Part shown: positions 60,533 to 64,000 of the stretch, piece by piece
How positions within the stretch are numbered: position 1 is the first letter of the stretch
Layout: every line of letters starts with the position of its first letter
Source of the DNA: Halomarina salina
GTDB taxonomy: Archaea; Halobacteriota; Halobacteria; Halobacteriales; Haloarculaceae
NCBI RefSeq assembly: GCF_023074835.1
Contig: NZ_JALLGW010000003.1
Coordinates: 62,001-126,000, forward strand
Direction of reading: 5' to 3'
DNA: 64,000 nucleotides
Notes under the pieces: generated by a model
The model's database searches: none
What the model was told of the DNA's origin: nothing
The model's input: only the letters and a program-made list of their open reading frames with translations
Position numbers and translations under genes: made by a program

Positions 60533-61840
60533 TCAGTAGAGACCGAACGACCGGGGGAGCGCGAGGATGAGGTCCGGGACGAAGATTAGCAGCAGGACGA
60601 TGAACACCAGCGGGACGTAGAACGGAGCGACCCCTCGGACGATATCTTCCAGTTCCCGGTCGGTCACTCTTTCGAGCGAGAACAGCGCGATACCGAACGG
60701 AGGGGTGACGATACCGATCATCAGCACGACCATCATGACGATACCGAACGAGAGCGGGTTGATGCCGAGGTCCGGGAAGATGGGGATGAGGATGGGCACC
60801 ATCACAGTGATGATTGCGAGCGTCTCCATGAACGTCCCCAGCAGGAGGAAGATGACCGCGAGGATGAGGACGACCACCGTCGGGTCGCTCGACAGGGTCA
60901 GCAGCTGGTCGGCGAGGAGGCCAGGAACCCCCGAGAGGACCAGCAGGTAGCCGTAGAGGTTCGCGATGCCGATGATGAACAGTAGGACGGCCGTGTCGAG
61001 GAACGTCTTCCGGGTCGTCTCGTAGAGCATCGAGAGACTCAGACTCCGGTAGTAGACGAACCCGATTATCAGCGCGTAGATGGTCGCGACGATGGCGGCC
61101 TCCGTGGGCGTGAACATCCCCGTCAGGATGCCCCCGACGATGATGACGGGCGTCACGAGCGCGGGAATCGACCGGAGGAACGTCCGACCGAGCCGACTCG
61201 CGTTGTACGATCGGACCGAACCCACCTCCTCTCCGCGGAAGCTCAGGACGAGCACCGTCGCCATCAGACTGAGTCCCATCAGGAGCCCCGGAATCACTCC
61301 AGCGATGAAGAGGGCGCCGATGGAGACGTTCGCCAGCACGCCGTAGACGATGATCGGGATGCTCGGCGGGATGATAGGCCCGATAGTCGACGAGGCGCCG
61401 GTGATGCCCGCAGCGAAGTTCTCGTCGTACCCCCGGTCGACCATCGAGCGGTACTCGATGACACCGAGCCCGGCGGCGTCGGCGACCGCCGAGCCGCTCA
61501 TCCCCGAGAATATCATGCTGACGACGACGTTGACGTGACCGAGTCCGCCGGGGACGGGGCCGACGAGTTCCTCGGCGAAGTCGAAGATGTCCTCGGTCAT
61601 CCCGACCTCGTTCATGATGCGTCCCGCGAGCAGGAAGAACGGGACGGCGATGAGGATGAAGCTGTTCAACCCCGTGTAGAACCGCTGGGCGACCACCTGC
61701 ACGTTGAACCCGGGGCCGAAGGGCAGGAGCATGATGACGACCGACGAGATGCCGATGGCGAACGCGACGTGGACTCCGAGCAGGTACAGCGCCAGCAGGA
61801 TGACGAGGAAGGCCGCTGCTAGCAGGAGTTCGCCGCTCAT
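60533..61840 (-). CDS. dctM: TRAP transporter large membrane subunit (DctM-like)
   Basis: 435 residues with about twelve hydrophobic segments. Markers are ALYLLGVHVAFAIGISSVV at the N-terminus, FFLLAGRIMNEVG, SGMSGSAVADAAGLG and the helical-hairpin region PPSIPIIVYGVLANVSIGAL. It forms the sodium-driven transport domain for an organic acid delivered by the binding protein. The start overlaps the small subunit stop by 4 bases. Confidence 0.94.
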   Translation of the reverse strand: MSGELLLAAAFLVILLALYLLGVHVAFAIGISSVVIMLLPFGPGFNVQVVAQRFYTGLNSFILIAVPFFLLAGRIMNEVGMTEDIFDFAEELVGPVPGGLGHVNVVVSMIFSGMSGSAVADAAGLGVIEYRSMVDRGYDENFAAGITGASSTIGPIIPPSIPIIVYGVLANVSIGALFIAGVIPGLLMGLSLMATVLVLSFRGEEVGSVRSYNASRLGRTFLRSIPALVTPVIIVGGILTGMFTPTEAAIVATIYALIIGFVYYRSLSLSMLYETTRKTFLDTAVLLFIIGIANLYGYLLVLSGVPGLLADQLLTLSSDPTVVVLILAVIFLLLGTFMETLAIITVMVPILIPIFPDLGINPLSFGIVMMVVLMIGIVTPPFGIALFSLERVTDRELEDIVRGVAPFYVPLVFIVLLLIFVPDLILALPRSFGLY

Positions 61841-62370
61841 CGCCCGGCCTCCGTGGTGGCGTCGGCGGAGTCGGTGCCGTCACTGCTCGGCGTCCGGTAC
61901 TCCCGCCAGAGGTCCCGTGTGTCGGCGGCGGTGTAGGCCGCCGTCAGGAGGAACATGACGGCCATGATGATGTTGACGTAGCCGTAGTTCAGCCACCGGA
62001 CCGTCGGCAACGGGTTCCCGAGCGTCCGGCCAGCGACGACGTACGACGAGTACGCGATGAACAGACAGAACGCCAGCACGAGGACGTTCGTTACCATGAA
62101 CAGCACCGACTGGTAGTTCCCCGAGAGGGACTTCAGGAGCGGCCGGATGGAGATGTGGTCGTTGGTCCGCATCGCGTACGGGATGCCGACGATGGTGAGG
62201 ATGACCAGACAGTACCGCGCGATTTCGCCGGTCCAGAGGAGGTCGGGAAGGAATTCGAGGGGCCGTGAGGCGATCCGGAGCGTCACCGTGACACCGATGA
62301 CGCCGACGAGCAGGACGCCGATGATCTCCAGAGCCGTGTGGACCTTCCCGAGGATATTGTATGATGTCAA
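61837..62370 (-). CDS. dctQ: TRAP transporter small membrane subunit (DctQ-like)
   Basis: 177 residues with four membrane helices. WTGEIARYCLVILTIVGIPY and RTNDHISI are the DctQ hallmark segments. It partners DctM. It begins 25 bases after the binding-protein stop and overlaps DctM by 4 bases. Confidence 0.92.
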   Translation of the reverse strand: MTSYNILGKVHTALEIIGVLLVGVIGVTVTLRIASRPLEFLPDLLWTGEIARYCLVILTIVGIPYAMRTNDHISIRPLLKSLSGNYQSVLFMVTNVLVLAFCLFIAYSSYVVAGRTLGNPLPTVRWLNYGYVNIIMAVMFLLTAAYTAADTRDLWREYRTPSSDGTDSADATTEAGR

Positions 62371-62395
62371 TGGTGGTGGGTTCGCAGTCGAGGGG

Positions 62396-63445
62396 TTACG
62401 CCAGGCTCTGTACGTCGTCGTAGCTCGCGTTCCAGTTCTCCTCGAACAGTTGCCTGATCTTCGGAGCGGCGGCCTCCTGAAACGCCTGCTGGTCGACCTC
62501 CTCGGCGGGGACGATCGTCGTGTCGTGTTCCTCCTGGACCATCTGCTCCAGCTCCTCGAACTCGCTCTGAATCGTCTCGTACCCCCAGCTGACCGCGTCG
62601 TCGATGGCCGTGTTGAACGTCTCCTTGTCGCCGTCCGAGAGACTGTCCCAGAACTGCGTGCTGACGACCTGCGGATACGCCTGGGTCATGTGACCCGTCT
62701 TCGAGAAGTGCGACTGGACCTCGTAGAGGCTGAAGTCGACGAACTGGCCGATCGGCCCCTCCGACGCCTCGACGACGCCGGTCTGGAGGGCGGAGTACAG
62801 TTCGTCCGCCTGGACCGGCGTCACGTCCACGCCGATGGCGTTCCACGGACCGATCCACGAGTCGATCTCCGGCATCCGCATCGGGACGCCCTCGAGGTCC
62901 TCGGGCGAGGTGACCGGCTTGTTCGACGTGGTGTGACGGACGCCACGGTACGCCGCCCGGACGACACGCTGGTTCCCCTCCTCGGTGAGGACGCTGTTCA
63001 GTCCGTCCTCGCCCTCGACGTACTCCGCCTCCATCGCCTGGAGGTGCTCCCAGCCCTGGGCGACGAACGGTGCCGAGAGGAACCCGTACCCCGAAGCGTA
63101 CCGGTTCGCCAGCCCCCCGTAGCTCGTACTGTGGACGTCGATGCTGCCACTCGCGGCCGCCTCCATCTGGTCCTCCTCGCCCCCGATGGAGCCAGCGAGG
63201 AGGTTGAGGCTGTAGTCGCCCTCGGCGTTCTCGATGAAGTTGTTCACACCCCGTTCGAGGATTTGCGCCTGGATGTGGTCCTGATTGAACACCGTCGCGG
63301 CGCGGATCGTCCCGCCACCACCACCGCCACTGCTGTTGTTTCCGTTCCCCCCGCCCCCGAGTGCGTCGGTACAGCCACTGAGTCCGACGAGTCCAGCCGC
63401 AGATACGCCTATACCGGTCTTTAGCACGTCCCGTCTGCTTACCAT
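62396..63445 (-). CDS. dctP: TRAP transporter substrate-binding lipoprotein (DctP-like)
   Basis: 349 residues from ATG 63,445 (MVSRRDVLKTG). The TATA-like element at 63,477-63,487 would place the transcript start downstream of the other ATG (63,466), so 63,445 is preferred. A twin-arginine signal (SRRDVLKT) and lipobox LSGC with Cys25 predict Tat export and membrane anchoring, followed by a Gly/Asn linker. The DctP fold has LEGVPMRMPEIDSWIG, whose arginine usually binds the ligand carboxylate. It captures an organic acid for DctQM. Confidence 0.93.
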   Translation of the reverse strand: MVSRRDVLKTGIGVSAAGLVGLSGCTDALGGGGNGNNSSGGGGGGTIRAATVFNQDHIQAQILERGVNNFIENAEGDYSLNLLAGSIGGEEDQMEAAASGSIDVHSTSYGGLANRYASGYGFLSAPFVAQGWEHLQAMEAEYVEGEDGLNSVLTEEGNQRVVRAAYRGVRHTTSNKPVTSPEDLEGVPMRMPEIDSWIGPWNAIGVDVTPVQADELYSALQTGVVEASEGPIGQFVDFSLYEVQSHFSKTGHMTQAYPQVVSTQFWDSLSDGDKETFNTAIDDAVSWGYETIQSEFEELEQMVQEEHDTTIVPAEEVDQQAFQEAAAPKIRQLFEENWNASYDDVQSLA

Positions 63446-63476
63446 TGTTAACGACTGTCTAGCCATGGTGTGTATA

Positions 63477-63487
63477 CTTATATTTAT
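63477..63487 (-). promoter_or_regulatory. Promoter of the TRAP operon
   Basis: ATAAATATAAG on the minus strand is a strong TATA box. Transcription from about 25 bases downstream leaves a leader of roughly 10 bases before ATG 63,445. Confidence 0.55.
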
Positions 63488-63689
63488 CGGAAGCTCCGCC
63501 TCAGCTGGCGGACGAAGGCTCCCAACGGTCCTCGCACTGCGACGGTGCTGGGGAGTCGAGAACGCCGAAGCCCCCACGAGAACGACAGTCTCACCGGGAC
63601 ACAGACCCGGTCGCTGTCTACGGACTGCCCCACACCTCGAGTGTCACTCTGCAACACACTTAGTAGGCCACCGGCAGACGGGACGGACG

Positions 63690-64000
63690 ATGCTGAACAC
63701 AGCGCGAAAGCTCGCCGACCGTGAGTCGCCGGTCCGGGTCGGGGTCATCGGTGCGGGACTGTTCGGAAGCAACACGGTCACGCAGGTCGAGCGTGCGCCC
63801 GGGATGACGACGGCGGCTATCGCGGACGTCGACACGGAGAAGGCGACCGAGACGTATCGAACCGCTGGCGTGGACGATGCCGCCGTCGTAACGGCGAATA
63901 CTCCCGAAGAAGCGACCGAGGCCATCGGCGGCGGCGAGCGAGCGGTGCTCGACGACGGGCTCGACCTGGTGCGCGCGGACCTGGACGTCGTCGTGGAGGC
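63690..64000 (+). CDS. NAD(P)-binding oxidoreductase, N-terminal part (cut by window edge)
   Basis: The first 103 residues from ATG 63,690. After a short helix, VRVGVIGAGLFGSNTVTQVE is a Rossmann GxGxxG nucleotide-binding site, followed by AAIADVDTEKATETYRTAGV and an ERAVLDDGLDLVRADLDVVV segment. This resembles homoserine-dehydrogenase-like/SAF-domain oxidoreductases of sugar-acid or organic-acid metabolism. A TATA-like CACTTAGTA lies about 30 bases before the ATG. It is divergent from the TRAP operon, which may import its substrate. The rest lies beyond the window. Confidence 0.8.
   Translation, partial: MLNTARKLADRESPVRVGVIGAGLFGSNTVTQVERAPGMTTAAIADVDTEKATETYRTAGVDDAAVVTANTPEEATEAIGGGERAVLDDGLDLVRADLDVVVE

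Overview
The window looks like the chromosome of a halophilic archaeon (class Halobacteria). It is GC-rich and its proteins are rich in Asp and Glu. Many genes have an archaeal TATA box 24-30 bases before the start codon with little or no leader. Secreted binding proteins carry twin-arginine/lipobox signals. It also encodes a bacterio-opsin-activator-type regulator and a haloarchaeal rubrerythrin-like zinc ribbon. No rRNA, tRNA or CRISPR array was seen.

Bases 1-42,400 form one dense catabolic district for CoA thioesters. It holds five acyl-CoA dehydrogenases, four enoyl-CoA hydratase/isomerase genes (one frameshifted), two AMP-forming acyl-CoA synthetases, three CoA-transferases of two families, three MaoC-fold hydratases, and three thiolase plus DUF35 zinc-ribbon pairs. 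It also holds a citryl-CoA lyase-like protein, a MmgE/PrpD protein, a lone molybdopterin hydroxylase large subunit, an SCP2-like protein, two IclR regulators and two complete branched-chain-amino-acid-type (Liv) ABC importers. The likely flow is import, CoA activation, dehydrogenation, hydration, then C-C cleavage. Two of the three thiolases have lost the nucleophilic cysteine, and each sits with DUF35, MaoC and acyl-CoA dehydrogenase genes. That gene set matches the actinobacterial igr steroid side-chain locus (ChsE1-E2, ChsH1-H2, Ltp2), where a cysteine-less thiolase plus DUF35 is a retro-aldolase. I regard these two modules (8,430-12,256 and 35,140-40,169) as the most interesting content. 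A third cluster (5,012-7,604) copies the HMG-CoA synthase/DUF35/thiolase complex layout, but its synthase-like member lacks the catalytic cysteine.

Bases 42,400-59,600 are a different, lower-GC and partly decayed region: a primase fragment, a FilR1-type regulator fragment, an epoxide-hydrolase-like gene with an in-frame stop and a short-chain dehydrogenase tail. Intact genes here include a phosphodiesterase-type phosphatase, a glutamate dehydrogenase with a zinc-ribbon partner, a large PAS/GAF/HTH regulator, and MFS and EamA transporters. A ParA-type ATPase with a small partner lies beside 13-bp iterons and a tyrosine recombinase. This reads as the residue of one or more integrated plasmids or proviruses.

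Bases 59,600-64,000 return to metabolic genes: an intact alpha/beta hydrolase, a three-gene TRAP transporter operon and, divergently, the start of an NAD(P)-binding oxidoreductase that runs off the window.
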